Notes: a model not told the origin generated them from the sequence alone. DNA of 32,882 bases from DASZGL01 sp035938875 (GCA_035938875.1 DASZGL010000100.1:1-32882); one strand, 5' to 3'; positions 23,468 through 31,044 are shown, counted from the stretch's first letter. Numbers and translations are program-made.

Positions 23468-23926
23468 ATGGACACGTCGAGCACCCACCCACTGCACCGT
23501 CGCATCGTCGCCGCGCTCATTCCCATCACCGCGGTGATTGCGGCCGCGGGATGCCTGCTTCCGTGGGAGCGGCTCCGCGTTCTCGTCGGGGGTGACGACC
23601 AGACCACCTCGATCGACGTCCTCCACGGCAGCGGCATCGTCGCCTGCGCCGGGGTGATGCTCGCCCTGCTCGCCTGCGCGTATCGCCTGTGGTTTGGGCA
23701 GGCAGGACGCTTCGGCGACCTGGCCATCGTCGTCGCCGGCGCGCTCGTCGCCGCCGGCACCGGCCTCTACACGACGTACGGCGGGTACGCCCCCCGCCAG
23801 GGCGACGGCTTCACCATCAGCCTCGGTGCGGGATTCTTCGTCTGCGCAGCCTGTGCCGTGGTGCTGATCGCCGCCGGCGTCATCCAGCTGCTCAGCGCTC
23901 CGCTACGGCGATCCGGTCAATCCTGA
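23468..23926 (+). CDS. Four-helix membrane protein, third of three
   Basis: 152 residues, function unknown. Hydrophobic segments lie at about 14-34 (ending LLPWERL), 49-70, 77-99 and 113-140 (GAGFFVCAACAVVLIAAGVIQLL). The last segment is the long Gly/Ala-rich type seen in small actinobacterial membrane proteins. ATG 23468-23470 begins only eight bases after the T-tail of the terminator, with no ribosome-binding site and no clear promoter, so its expression is unexplained unless by read-through. The 3' end faces the convergent phosphorylase gene 16 bases away. Confidence 0.65.
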   Translation: MDTSSTHPLHRRIVAALIPITAVIAAAGCLLPWERLRVLVGGDDQTTSIDVLHGSGIVACAGVMLALLACAYRLWFGQAGRFGDLAIVVAGALVAAGTGLYTTYGGYAPRQGDGFTISLGAGFFVCAACAVVLIAAGVIQLLSAPLRRSGQS

Positions 23927-23942
23927 CCGCAAGGCACCACCT

Positions 23943-24815
23943 TCACGCGGTGTCGGGCAATGTCGTCGTCGAGGGATCAGCGGAGATCTGCCGCCGCCGA
24001 TAGGTCAGGCAGGCGCATCGCGCCTGCTCGGGCAAGCGCACCAGGGCTTCGAGAAGCAGCAGTCCCAGAGATCGCGCATCGTCGCGAACGATCTCCTCGA
24101 GCAGGGAGTAGTCCCACGTCGGCCTGACTCCCTCCGCGTAGTTGAGCACGATGGTGAGCACCGCGTAGCAGGCGCCGATCTCCCTGGCGAGGTACACCTC
24201 GGGGGAAACGGCCTGGCCGACGACGTCAGCGTCGAGCCGGGCATAGGCAGCGACCTCGGCGGCACTCTCGAAGCGCGTGCCCTCGGTTGTCGCGTAGACG
24301 GCGCGGTTGAACGCACGCGTCGCCTTGTCGGCAGCCCAGCGCAGCGACTGCTCCCACAGCGCCTCGCGAATCTCCGGACAGAAGGGCGTGCGCATCAGCA
24401 CGACCGTACCGGGATCGATCTGCCCACCGACCTGCCGGGTGAGATCGATGACGTCGTGGGGAAGCACCAGGTCACGCGGCCGGAAGTTCTGGGTGATGCT
24501 GCCCGAACCGGCTTCGGCGATGACACGCCGCACCCCGGCCTCGCGAAGCAGCCAGAACAGCGCCAGGGTGGCGTCGTGGCGGCCGACACCGTGCTGCCAG
24601 CCGTGCATCCGCGCCACCAGCGCCTCGCGCTCCGATCCATCGCCGAGGGTCACCGCGATGTGCCGCACCGGCGGGCTGTCGCCGAAGGGCGTTGTCGCCT
24701 TGATCGCGTCGCTGATGACCCGAACACGGCTGTCGCCAAGCGCACCGGGAAAGTCGATGGCCGCAGTCCCGGAGCCGCCGACGATGGCGTGAGCACAGCG
24801 GGGGATACGGGGCAT
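23943..24815 (-). CDS. Methylthioadenosine/purine nucleoside phosphorylase-like protein
   Basis: 290 residues with the overall fold signals of the PNP/MTAP family: AIVGGSGTAA at 10-19, TTPFGDSP at 41-48, a central HGWQHGVGRHDATLALFWLLREAGVRRVIAEAGSGSI (about 71-107), RPRDLVLPHDVIDLT at 112-126, and a late AREIGACYAVLTIVLNYAEG. The phosphate/substrate loop differs from the usual RHGxxH motif (MHGWQHGVGRHD), and the SGSI element replaces AVGSL, so substrate is uncertain. It may phosphorolyse MTA or another nucleoside. ATG 24813-24815 lies eight bases after TATACT, a leaderless start; the frame is open further upstream. Confidence 0.8.
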   Translation of the reverse strand: MPRIPRCAHAIVGGSGTAAIDFPGALGDSRVRVISDAIKATTPFGDSPPVRHIAVTLGDGSEREALVARMHGWQHGVGRHDATLALFWLLREAGVRRVIAEAGSGSITQNFRPRDLVLPHDVIDLTRQVGGQIDPGTVVLMRTPFCPEIREALWEQSLRWAADKATRAFNRAVYATTEGTRFESAAEVAAYARLDADVVGQAVSPEVYLAREIGACYAVLTIVLNYAEGVRPTWDYSLLEEIVRDDARSLGLLLLEALVRLPEQARCACLTYRRRQISADPSTTTLPDTA

Positions 24816-24823
24816 GGCGGCCG

Positions 24824-24829
24824 AGTATA
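24824..24829 (-). promoter_or_regulatory. Leaderless -10 promoter (TATACT) for the phosphorylase-like gene
   Basis: TATACT with eight bases to the ATG at 24815, in the 37-base gap after the preceding co-directional gene. Confidence 0.65.
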
Positions 24830-24852
24830 GGCACGGCTGCCCGCCGACCCTG

Positions 24853-25860
24853 CTACAGGTTGAAGTCGGCGACCACCGGGTAGTGATCGGACGCGGTGGC
24901 GACGTCGGGATCCGAGAACGCATGGCTGCCGATCACGTCACAGCCTTGCAGGCGCGGGGCGACCGCGGCGTCGGCAAAGACGTAGTCGACGCGCGCCGCC
25001 GGCATCCACGTCGCCACGGTGTACCCGTGATCGCGCTTGTGCATGCGGCGATAGCAGTCCGTGTAGCCCAGGTCGAGCAGGTGCTGGACGCTCCAGCGGG
25101 CGAGCAGCGCGCCGAGCACCCGGTCGGTGACCGGCAGCCGCGGTATCACCGCGGTCGCCGGACCGACGATCGACGGCAGGCGGGGCACACCGACGTCTAG
25201 GTGCGGGTCGATGCCCGCCGCCAGCCAGCCATGCTCCAGCGCTCGATCACTGCGCCCACGGCGCTGCACCGGGCCCATGCTGCCGTCGGCTCCGCGAACG
25301 ACCAGCCCTGCCCTGCGCAGCTCGGCCATACGTTTGAAGAAGCGGATGGCCGCGACGGTGTCGTCGGGAGCCAGGGCGTTGAAGTCGCCGATGATGACGT
25401 GGGGTGTCTGCGTCAGACGGTGGATGTCGTGGAGCACCGAACGCATCTCGCGCATTCGCCGTGCTTCGCCGTTGGCGCGTTCGAAGAAGCGCGCCGCGAG
25501 GTGCAGGCAGTGGATGCGCAGCCGTGGCATGACCGGGCTGCCGGTCTCGATCTCGCATTCGAGATGGCCGCGCAGCATGCGCCGTGGATGCTGATAGTTG
25601 TGCCACCGCAGTACGCGCCGGCGGCTGAGCAGCGCGACGTTCAGCTTGCTCGTATCGCTGGGTTTGCCGATCAGAATGCGCATTCCCAACCTGCTGGCGA
25701 GCCGGCGTACCGCAGCAACGTTGGTCACCTCCTGGAGTGCGATGACGTCGGCGCCTGCGCGTTCGAGGACGCGAGCGATGCGCTCTTCGCGGCCCTCACC
25801 ACCGAGAAGGATGTTGTAGGTGAGGATGCGCAACCGTCGGCGATGGCGCGTCGTCAGCAC
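24853..25860 (-). CDS. Endonuclease/exonuclease/phosphatase family protein
   Basis: 335-residue metal-dependent phosphodiesterase of the EEP superfamily. Catalytic motifs in order: TYNILLGG with Asn16, LQEVTN with Glu44, IIGDFNAL with Asp159/Asn161, VDYVFAD, and ASDHYPVVADF with Asp325/His326. No signal peptide is present, so it acts in the cytosol. DNA, RNA, lipid or sugar phosphate substrates are all possible in this family. Start GTG 25858-25860. The -10 of the divergent membrane gene (TACGAT) overlaps CATCGT on this strand, so both may share one promoter region. Confidence 0.85.
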   Translation of the reverse strand: MLTTRHRRRLRILTYNILLGGEGREERIARVLERAGADVIALQEVTNVAAVRRLASRLGMRILIGKPSDTSKLNVALLSRRRVLRWHNYQHPRRMLRGHLECEIETGSPVMPRLRIHCLHLAARFFERANGEARRMREMRSVLHDIHRLTQTPHVIIGDFNALAPDDTVAAIRFFKRMAELRRAGLVVRGADGSMGPVQRRGRSDRALEHGWLAAGIDPHLDVGVPRLPSIVGPATAVIPRLPVTDRVLGALLARWSVQHLLDLGYTDCYRRMHKRDHGYTVATWMPAARVDYVFADAAVAPRLQGCDVIGSHAFSDPDVATASDHYPVVADFNL

Positions 25861-25870
25861 AACGAGTGCT

Positions 25871-25876
25871 TACGAT
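25871..25876 (+). promoter_or_regulatory. Leaderless -10 promoter (TACGAT), possibly bidirectional
   Basis: TACGAT with seven bases to the ATG at 25884. Read on the other strand the same bases give CATCGT, a candidate -10 for the divergent EEP gene with an 11-base gap to its GTG. Confidence 0.55.
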
Positions 25877-25883
25877 GCCATGG

Positions 25884-26417
25884 ATGGTCACGGTAAAGCG
25901 CGTCGCCGCCGCAGCTCTGCTCGGCGGAACCGGCGTCGCCTGGGGGGTGATCACGCTCCGCCTCCAGGAGCACTATGCGGCTCTCGCTGCTGGCGGCGAC
26001 GACCTCAACCCCCTCGCCCAGCTGTTCGCCGACGGCTCGGGCCCGCGCACGGCGTGGCTTGGCTGGGCGGCATCGGTGCTCTTCCTCGTCGCCGTCCTCC
26101 GCCTGCGCCTCGGCCCTCCCGAGCCGCCGGTGGGCCGCCCCAAGGACGGCAACTGGACCGCGACCGAGATGCGCGCTGCGCTGCGCACGGAGTACCACTT
26201 TGTGCGCATCGCGTTTCGCGCGGTTGGCGTCCTCGCCGGCATCGACGCGGGACGCGCGGCGGTGTACGTGGTCAGCGCCGCCACGGGATCGTCGACGGCT
26301 CAGGGCAACTGGGAGGGCACCGCCGTCGAGGCGCTCGGACTGGTGGTCGGAGCGGCCCTGCTCGGCCTGTGGCTCGTGCTCTTCATGCGCCTCCTCGGAC
26401 GCTGGGGTGCGATCTGA
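25884..26417 (+). CDS. Small membrane protein of unknown function
   Basis: 177 residues. Hydrophobic segments at about 6-25, 57-72, 107-130 and 145-170, so probably four membrane passes, with a hydrophilic loop (about 73-105, RPKDGNWTATEMRAALRTEYH). I do not recognise the family. Start: three in-frame candidates exist (GTG 25866, ATG 25875-25877 within the -10, ATG 25884); only 25884 lies exactly seven bases after TACGAT, so it is chosen. It ends three bases from the convergent polyprenyl synthase gene, with no terminator between. Confidence 0.65.
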   Translation: MVTVKRVAAAALLGGTGVAWGVITLRLQEHYAALAAGGDDLNPLAQLFADGSGPRTAWLGWAASVLFLVAVLRLRLGPPEPPVGRPKDGNWTATEMRAALRTEYHFVRIAFRAVGVLAGIDAGRAAVYVVSAATGSSTAQGNWEGTAVEALGLVVGAALLGLWLVLFMRLLGRWGAI

Positions 26418-26420
26418 GTC

Positions 26421-27395
26421 TCAGTCCCGGCGATCGACCACGTAGTCGCAGAGCGACTCCAAGGTGCGGCGCGCGGCCGAGTCTGGGAAGGGGGCAAGCT
26501 CGAGGCGGGCCCGATCGGCGAACTCGTGGGCGTGCCGCTCCGCCTGGCCGACGGCGCGCGAGCCGCGCACCAGGCGCACAACCTCGTCGTAGTCGTCGTC
26601 GCTCATCGGATCCCTGCTGAGCACGGCACGCAGCGGCGGCGCGGAGCCGGGGTCGCCGAGCGCGTACATCAGCGGCAGTGTCACGGTGCCCTGTTTGAGG
26701 TCAGCGCCGGTGGGTTTGCCCACCTCTGCCTCGGTGGCGGTGTAGTCGAGCACGTCGTCAGCGATCTGGAACGCCATCCCCAGCAGGTGGCCGTACTGCC
26801 TGAGCACCTGCCGCCGCGGCTCCTCGAGCCGGCCGACGATGCCGCCGCAGAAACATGATGCGCTGACCAAGGTCGCCGTCTTGCGCTCGATCTTGCGGTA
26901 GTAGTCGTCGACAGACTGGTCGTAGTCGCGCTTGCTGGTGAGCTGAAGCAGCTCACCCATGCAGATGGTCATGACCGCGCCGCTGACCACCTCGTCGATC
27001 AAGGGGATGCCAATCGAGGCCAGCAGGTTGGCGCCCTTGGCGAAGTAGTAGTCGCCGACAATGATCGCCGGGTTGGCGCCAAGGATGGCATGAATAGTCG
27101 CGAGCCCGCGTCGGGTGTCGGCGTCGTCGATGAGGTCATCGTGGATCAGGGTTGCCGTATGGATGAACTCGATGCCCATGGCCAGGGCATAGACGTGGTC
27201 TGGATCGGGCTCCCCGAGGTACGCGCTGAGGATCACCAGCGCAGGTCGCAGCCGCTTGCCGCCGGCGTTGACGATGTGCTCCATCGCCTCGGCCATGGGA
27301 CCGACGTCGGCGACCACCGTCTCGTGCAGCCGGCGCTCGAACTCGTGGAGCTCGACGGCGATCGGTTCGAGCAGCGACTCGGTCTGCGAGCTCAC
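26421..27395 (-). CDS. Polyprenyl diphosphate synthase (trans-isoprenyl)
   Basis: Elongates prenyl diphosphate chains with isopentenyl diphosphate, most likely for the menaquinone side chain. The 324-residue all-helical enzyme carries the first Asp-rich motif DDLID at 86-90 within LIHDDLIDDADTRRG, the second at 213-217 (IADDVLDYT), GGKRLRPALV at 45-54, and GKPTGADLKQGTVTLP. Chain length cannot be read surely; small residues ahead of DDxxD suggest long products, as in heptaprenyl or octaprenyl synthases. GTG 27393-27395 overlaps the murI stop (GTGA). Confidence 0.92.
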   Translation of the reverse strand: MSSQTESLLEPIAVELHEFERRLHETVVADVGPMAEAMEHIVNAGGKRLRPALVILSAYLGEPDPDHVYALAMGIEFIHTATLIHDDLIDDADTRRGLATIHAILGANPAIIVGDYYFAKGANLLASIGIPLIDEVVSGAVMTICMGELLQLTSKRDYDQSVDDYYRKIERKTATLVSASCFCGGIVGRLEEPRRQVLRQYGHLLGMAFQIADDVLDYTATEAEVGKPTGADLKQGTVTLPLMYALGDPGSAPPLRAVLSRDPMSDDDYDEVVRLVRGSRAVGQAERHAHEFADRARLELAPFPDSAARRTLESLCDYVVDRRD

Positions 27396-28231
27396 GATGC
27401 GACCTTGACGCGAGCCGGTGCCTCGCCCCACAGGTCGATCACCGTCGGCTCCGGCAGCTGCTCGCCGAAGAGCATCGCCGCGGTGGCCGAGAATCGCTTC
27501 GGATCGGCGGTGACCAGCAGGACGGGATCACCCGCGTCAGCACCGCCGCCGGACTCGAGGCGATTGACGTCGAGGATGCGACGCACGCGAGCCGCGGTGG
27601 TCTCAGCGCTGTCGACGACTCGCAACGACGGCCCGGCGACGCGGTGGATGGCGTTGCGCAGCAGCGGGTAGTGCGTGCAGCCCAGCACCAGGGTGTCGGC
27701 GCCCCAGTCGATGATCTCGGCGAGCACGGCGCGAACCGCCACATCGGCGCGCGGCGTGTCGCTGGCGCCGGCCTCGACGACGTCGACGAGCTCGGGCGCC
27801 GCCTTGGGCAGCACGCCGACTCCGGGATTCGCCTCCTTGATGGCGTGGAGGTACTCCTGACTCGCGTACGTTCCCTCGGTGCTGATCACCGCGATACGTC
27901 CGTTGCGCGTGGCTGCAACCGCGGCCTGGGCGCCGGGTGCGATGACGCCGACGATGGGGACGTCGAAACGCTCCCGCGCTGTGTTCAGTGCCGCTGCGGT
28001 TGCGGTGTTGCAGGCGATGACCACCAGCTTGACGTCGAGGGTGAGCAGCTCGTCGGTGATGCGCAGGGCGAAGTCGCGCACCTCGTTCTGATACCGCGGC
28101 CCGTACGGGAAGTGCGCCAGGTCGGCGAGGTAGATCAAGCGCTCCGCGGGCAGCTGGCGGCGCAGCTCGCGCAGGACGGTGAGCCCGCCGACGCCGGAGT
28201 CGAAAACCCCGATGGGGCGGACGTCACTCAT
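27392..28231 (-). CDS. murI: Glutamate racemase
   Basis: Makes D-glutamate for peptidoglycan by a cofactor-free two-cysteine mechanism. In 279 residues: IGVFDSGVGGLTVLREL at 7-23 with Asp11, ADLAHFPYG at 36-44, catalytic Cys74 in ACNTATAAAL, and Cys185 in LGCTHYPLL. ATG 28229-28231. It begins 24 bases after the acetyltransferase stop, with TATCCT in the gap, so it may have its own near-leaderless promoter as well as read-through. Confidence 0.96.
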   Translation of the reverse strand: MSDVRPIGVFDSGVGGLTVLRELRRQLPAERLIYLADLAHFPYGPRYQNEVRDFALRITDELLTLDVKLVVIACNTATAAALNTARERFDVPIVGVIAPGAQAAVAATRNGRIAVISTEGTYASQEYLHAIKEANPGVGVLPKAAPELVDVVEAGASDTPRADVAVRAVLAEIIDWGADTLVLGCTHYPLLRNAIHRVAGPSLRVVDSAETTAARVRRILDVNRLESGGGADAGDPVLLVTADPKRFSATAAMLFGEQLPEPTVIDLWGEAPARVKVAS

Positions 28232-28241
28232 GATCGCGGCG

Positions 28242-28247
28242 AGGATA
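28242..28247 (-). promoter_or_regulatory. Candidate -10 (TATCCT) for murI
   Basis: TATCCT with ten bases to the murI ATG, inside the 24-base gap after the acetyltransferase gene; a leader of about three bases. Confidence 0.45.
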
Positions 28248-28255
28248 GCAGGGGT

Positions 28256-28804
28256 TCAATCGAGGAGCAGTGCCATCAGCGCGACGTCGTGATCCACGTC
28301 GCCGAGCCGCAGCTGGCGCCGCTGCAGGCCTTCGTCGACGAAACCCATCGCCCGGTAGACGGCGATCGCCCGCGAGTTGCTGGGGAAGACACCCAGGCTG
28401 ATCTTGCGCAGCCCGACGGCGCGGCCCCAGTCGATGGCCACCTCGATGAGGGCGCGGCCCAACCCCTGGTCGCGGCACTCGGCGGCGATGACGATGGCGA
28501 GCTCACCGACATGACCGTCGTAACGCCCGCGGTGCCTCCAGATGGTGACCCTTCCGGCCACTACTCCATCGACCTCGAGGGTCAGGGAGAGGCCCCCCTG
28601 GGCGAGTAGCCCGGAGAGCATCAGGCTGTCCTCGGTGACGGTGCGGTCCCCCGGGATAGCGGCCACGAGGTCGCCCTCGGCAGCTGCCGCATCGACGATG
28701 GCCACCAGCTCGTGCAGGTCGTCGGTCGTCGTCGGCCGGATCAGGTAGGCGCGTCCTCGGCGGCTGTGCCCCTCACGGCGCAGCAGGGGCCGCGCCTCGG
28801 TCAT
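28256..28804 (-). CDS. GNAT-family N-acetyltransferase
   Basis: 182-residue cytosolic acyltransferase. The acetyl-CoA loop is ECRDQGLGRALIEVAIDWG (109-127, R-D-Q-G-L-G), preceded by strand ELAIVIA and followed by KISLGVFPSNSRAIAVYRAMGF (134-155), the standard motif A/B order. The opening LIRPTTTDDLHELVAIVD is typical of the fold. Acceptor unknown: small amines, protein N-termini or antibiotics are all possible. ATG 28802-28804 overlaps the hydrolase stop as ATGA. Confidence 0.87.
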   Translation of the reverse strand: MTEARPLLRREGHSRRGRAYLIRPTTTDDLHELVAIVDAAAAEGDLVAAIPGDRTVTEDSLMLSGLLAQGGLSLTLEVDGVVAGRVTIWRHRGRYDGHVGELAIVIAAECRDQGLGRALIEVAIDWGRAVGLRKISLGVFPSNSRAIAVYRAMGFVDEGLQRRQLRLGDVDHDVALMALLLD

Positions 28805-29847
28805 CCCGCCAATGCGGGAACCACCGCCTCACCGCTGAGACGGCGCAGCAGCTGGTCGTGGATGCGAGCGCTGATGCCCCGCGACGTCATCACCGTGACG
28901 TGACCATGCGGGTAATCCCAGCACTCCACGCCCCACGCCGCGGCGAGCTCGTGCACCGGAGCGCGGCCGACGATCTGGTCTTCGGCGGCGGCGATCAGCG
29001 TGATCCGATCGGGCGCCGTCACCGGCGTGAGGTTTCTCGGGACCACGGGAGCCATGGCGGCTGCCAGGCCGCTGCGAGCCCCATCGCGATCGGTCTCCCA
29101 GAGAGGGCTCAGGATGCGCCGCACGCGGGCCGAGGAGTGCTCGGCGACGATGGTGGGCAGGTCGCACGGCGGCGTCACCGCGACCAGCGCGTCGAGCTCG
29201 AACAAGGCCGCGCACAGACAACCGACCAGCCCGCCGAGGCTGAATCCGAGAACCGCCACGTTCGGGGTCACCTCGCGCCGAGCCCAGGCGATGACGGCGG
29301 CGGCATCCTCGACGCCCTGTCGGAGCACCGCGCAGCTGTGCGCCGGGTCGAGGCTGAAGAAGCCGTGGCCGGCGCCGCGCCCAGGAACTCGCCGGGTCAT
29401 GTGAAAGGGCAGCTCGAGGCGCGCCGCGCTGACCCCGCGGCGAAGCAGCAGGCGCATGTGATGGTCTTCGTAGTACGGGACTGGCGCGGCATAGCCATGG
29501 AGAAGCAGCACCAGCGGCGCGTCCTCTCCGGCGTGGTGCACGGCGACACGGGCGCGCAGACGCCCGCTGCCATGGTGGCTGCCGGGTCCCTGGCTCGGGC
29601 CGACGAGCTCGACGATGCGCTGCACCGAACGGCCGCGGACAGGCAGCTCACGCCGGTGCAGCCGCGCCGGGTTGTGGACGCGACTCTGTCCCCAGAACTG
29701 CGCCGGGTCGGCCGGCGGGAAGAGCGTTCCGCCGGCGGTCTCACCCGGGTCCTGCCCCGAGCCCGCACCGGCGATGAGGCTACCGAGCCGCCAGCGCACC
29801 GTCGTGTCCACGGCGCGGTAGAAGCGGCGCGCCACCAGGTTGCTCAT
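28801..29847 (-). CDS. Alpha/beta hydrolase (ABHD18-like)
   Basis: 348-residue hydrolase without signal peptide. Oxyanion-side motif LLLHGYAAP at 114-122, nucleophile elbow GFSLGG at 201-206 with Ser203, acid in AAAEDQIVG and the histidine in YPHGHVTVM near the C-terminus: a complete triad order. The long insert RLELPFHMTRRVPGRGAGHGFFSLD (about 143-167) resembles the ABHD18 (DUF2048) group. Substrate unknown, perhaps a lipid ester. ATG 29845-29847 overlaps the glutaredoxin-like stop (ATGA). A much longer open frame upstream lacks conserved features. Confidence 0.8.
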   Translation of the reverse strand: MSNLVARRFYRAVDTTVRWRLGSLIAGAGSGQDPGETAGGTLFPPADPAQFWGQSRVHNPARLHRRELPVRGRSVQRIVELVGPSQGPGSHHGSGRLRARVAVHHAGEDAPLVLLLHGYAAPVPYYEDHHMRLLLRRGVSAARLELPFHMTRRVPGRGAGHGFFSLDPAHSCAVLRQGVEDAAAVIAWARREVTPNVAVLGFSLGGLVGCLCAALFELDALVAVTPPCDLPTIVAEHSSARVRRILSPLWETDRDGARSGLAAAMAPVVPRNLTPVTAPDRITLIAAAEDQIVGRAPVHELAAAWGVECWDYPHGHVTVMTSRGISARIHDQLLRRLSGEAVVPALAG

Positions 29848-30101
29848 GTTGCGCTCACCAGGGCGAGCGCGTGTCGCAGATCGGTGAGCGTCACCACCCC
29901 TTCGCAGATCACCGACTCCCCCACTCTCAGCACCGGTATCCGCTGATCGTAACGTGCGCGCAGCGCAGGATCCTCGTCGATGTCGACCACGTCGACGTCG
30001 ACGGGCGTCTCCCGCCCGACGATGGCCAGCAGCGCGTGAACCTTGTCGCAAAGCGAGCAACCGTCGCGGCTGAGCAGCTGCACATGGATCGGCGCCGGCA
30101 T
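29844..30101 (-). CDS. Glutaredoxin-like thioredoxin-fold protein
   Basis: 85 residues, the size of DUF836-type glutaredoxin-like proteins. Redox pair Cys15-x2-Cys18 in DGCSLCDKVHALL, cis-proline loop RIPVLRVG at 54-61, and an acidic strand VDVVDIDED. Probably a cytosolic thiol oxidoreductase, first gene of the operon ending in polyprenyl synthase. ATG 30099-30101 lies six bases after TACCCT, a leaderless start, so the longer upstream frame is rejected. Confidence 0.85.
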   Translation of the reverse strand: MPAPIHVQLLSRDGCSLCDKVHALLAIVGRETPVDVDVVDIDEDPALRARYDQRIPVLRVGESVICEGVVTLTDLRHALALVSAT

Positions 30102-30107
30102 CGCAGC

Positions 30108-30113
30108 AGGGTA
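30108..30113 (-). promoter_or_regulatory. Leaderless -10 promoter (TACCCT)
   Basis: TACCCT with six bases to the ATG of the glutaredoxin-like gene. The -35 area falls inside the nested inverted repeat at 30118-30156. Confidence 0.5.
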
Positions 30114-30117
30114 CCGC

Positions 30118-30156
30118 CCAGCGGGGCGAGCCGGGCGCGCCCGGCCCACCCGCTGG
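30118..30156. terminator. Nested inverted repeat between protease and glutaredoxin-like genes
   Basis: Outer arms CCAGCGGG / CCCGCTGG (30118-30125, 30149-30156) enclose the perfect 16-base palindrome GCCGGGCGCGCCCGGC (30130-30145). It lies 11 bases after the protease stop. With no T-run on the minus strand, it may be a T-less terminator, an mRNA 3' stabiliser or an operator for the promoter beside it. Confidence 0.5.
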
Positions 30157-30166
30157 ATTTCCGCCG

Positions 30167-30886
30167 CTAGACGGTGCGCAGGGTGATGCTGAAACCGTGC
30201 GACGCCGCGTCGGCCAGCAGCGCGTACAACGCAACACCGCCCTCGCCGACATTGACGTTGGGCGACGCGACGGTCAGCCCCACGGTGTCGACGATGCCGA
30301 TGGCCTTGCCCGAGTCGGTGATGTCAGCGACCGGGCCACCGGAGTCGCCGGGAGTCACCGGGCCGACCACGTACTGGTTGCCGCTGTCGAAGAAGTTGAA
30401 GACGCCGACCCGGTCCTGCGCTGTCGGCGCGGTCGAGCCGAAGACGATGCCCTGCCCAGAGAACTGGATCAGGTCACCCTGTTTGGCGCTGCTTGGCGTG
30501 GACACCCCGGTGGGGATCGTGGGGTGCCCCGCCATAGCCGCGCTTAGCTGGGGCACGATGCCCGGATCGACGCGGATCAGGCAGTAGTCAAGCCCGGTGA
30601 CCGAGCCGACGAAGGCGACCTGGCCGATGCGCTCGATGGGCGAGCCCAGGCTGCCGCTGGCGAGGTCGACCTCCTGGCCGACGCCGGTGGTGCAGTGCGC
30701 CGCGGCGCCGACGTACGGGCCTCCAGCACCGTCGTAGACCCAGTTCATGGTGCAGAACGAGTTGCCGAACTCGAGCGACACGCCGGGCTGCACCACGGGC
30801 GCGGCCACCGTCGGCTTCGGCGGGGTCAACACGAGCAGGCCCACGACCAGCGGCGCAACGACCAGAAGACTCCGTACACGTCTCAT
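30167..30886 (-). CDS. Secreted trypsin-like serine protease
   Basis: 239 residues with an N-terminal signal peptide (MRRVR then a hydrophobic stretch to about 21, cleavage likely after VAA at 27-29). The mature part has His64 in GAAAHC, Asp100 in GLDYCLIRV and Ser182 in PGDSGGPV, a full triad, plus Cys45/Cys65 positioned for the classic disulfide beside the histidine. No other domain. ATG 30884-30886 has AGGAGG eleven bases upstream. It is divergent from the EXORDIUM-like secreted protein. Likely an extracellular nutrient or maturation protease. Confidence 0.87.
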   Translation of the reverse strand: MRRVRSLLVVAPLVVGLLVLTPPKPTVAAPVVQPGVSLEFGNSFCTMNWVYDGAGGPYVGAAAHCTTGVGQEVDLASGSLGSPIERIGQVAFVGSVTGLDYCLIRVDPGIVPQLSAAMAGHPTIPTGVSTPSSAKQGDLIQFSGQGIVFGSTAPTAQDRVGVFNFFDSGNQYVVGPVTPGDSGGPVADITDSGKAIGIVDTVGLTVASPNVNVGEGGVALYALLADAASHGFSITLRTV

Positions 30887-31044
30887 GGCGTCCACTTCCT
30901 CCTTGCTGACCCCTCTGCATCGGGTACGTCGGCACGGCCACCAGTGGCAGGACCCTCCGCACGGGCCCATCTGAGAAGACGGATCAGGTTCGGGAAAATT
31001 GCACCGCCCGAACGGATGTGCGTCCGTGAGCGGCGCGCAAGAGG
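30887..31044. other. Divergent intergenic region with inverted repeat
   Basis: Between two divergent secreted-protein genes. It holds an inverted repeat GTTCGGG / CCCGAAC (30988-30994 and 31007-31013, 12-base loop) and a smaller one ACGGA / TCCGT (31012-31027). No gene or recognised riboswitch. No convincing promoter for the protease was found. Confidence 0.4.

Noticed and set aside
30970..31000. TPP-riboswitch-like pieces (ACCTGATCC on the minus strand, CTGAGA on the plus strand)
   Set aside because: The two conserved boxes lie on opposite strands and in the wrong order, the other conserved elements are missing, and no thiamine gene is near.
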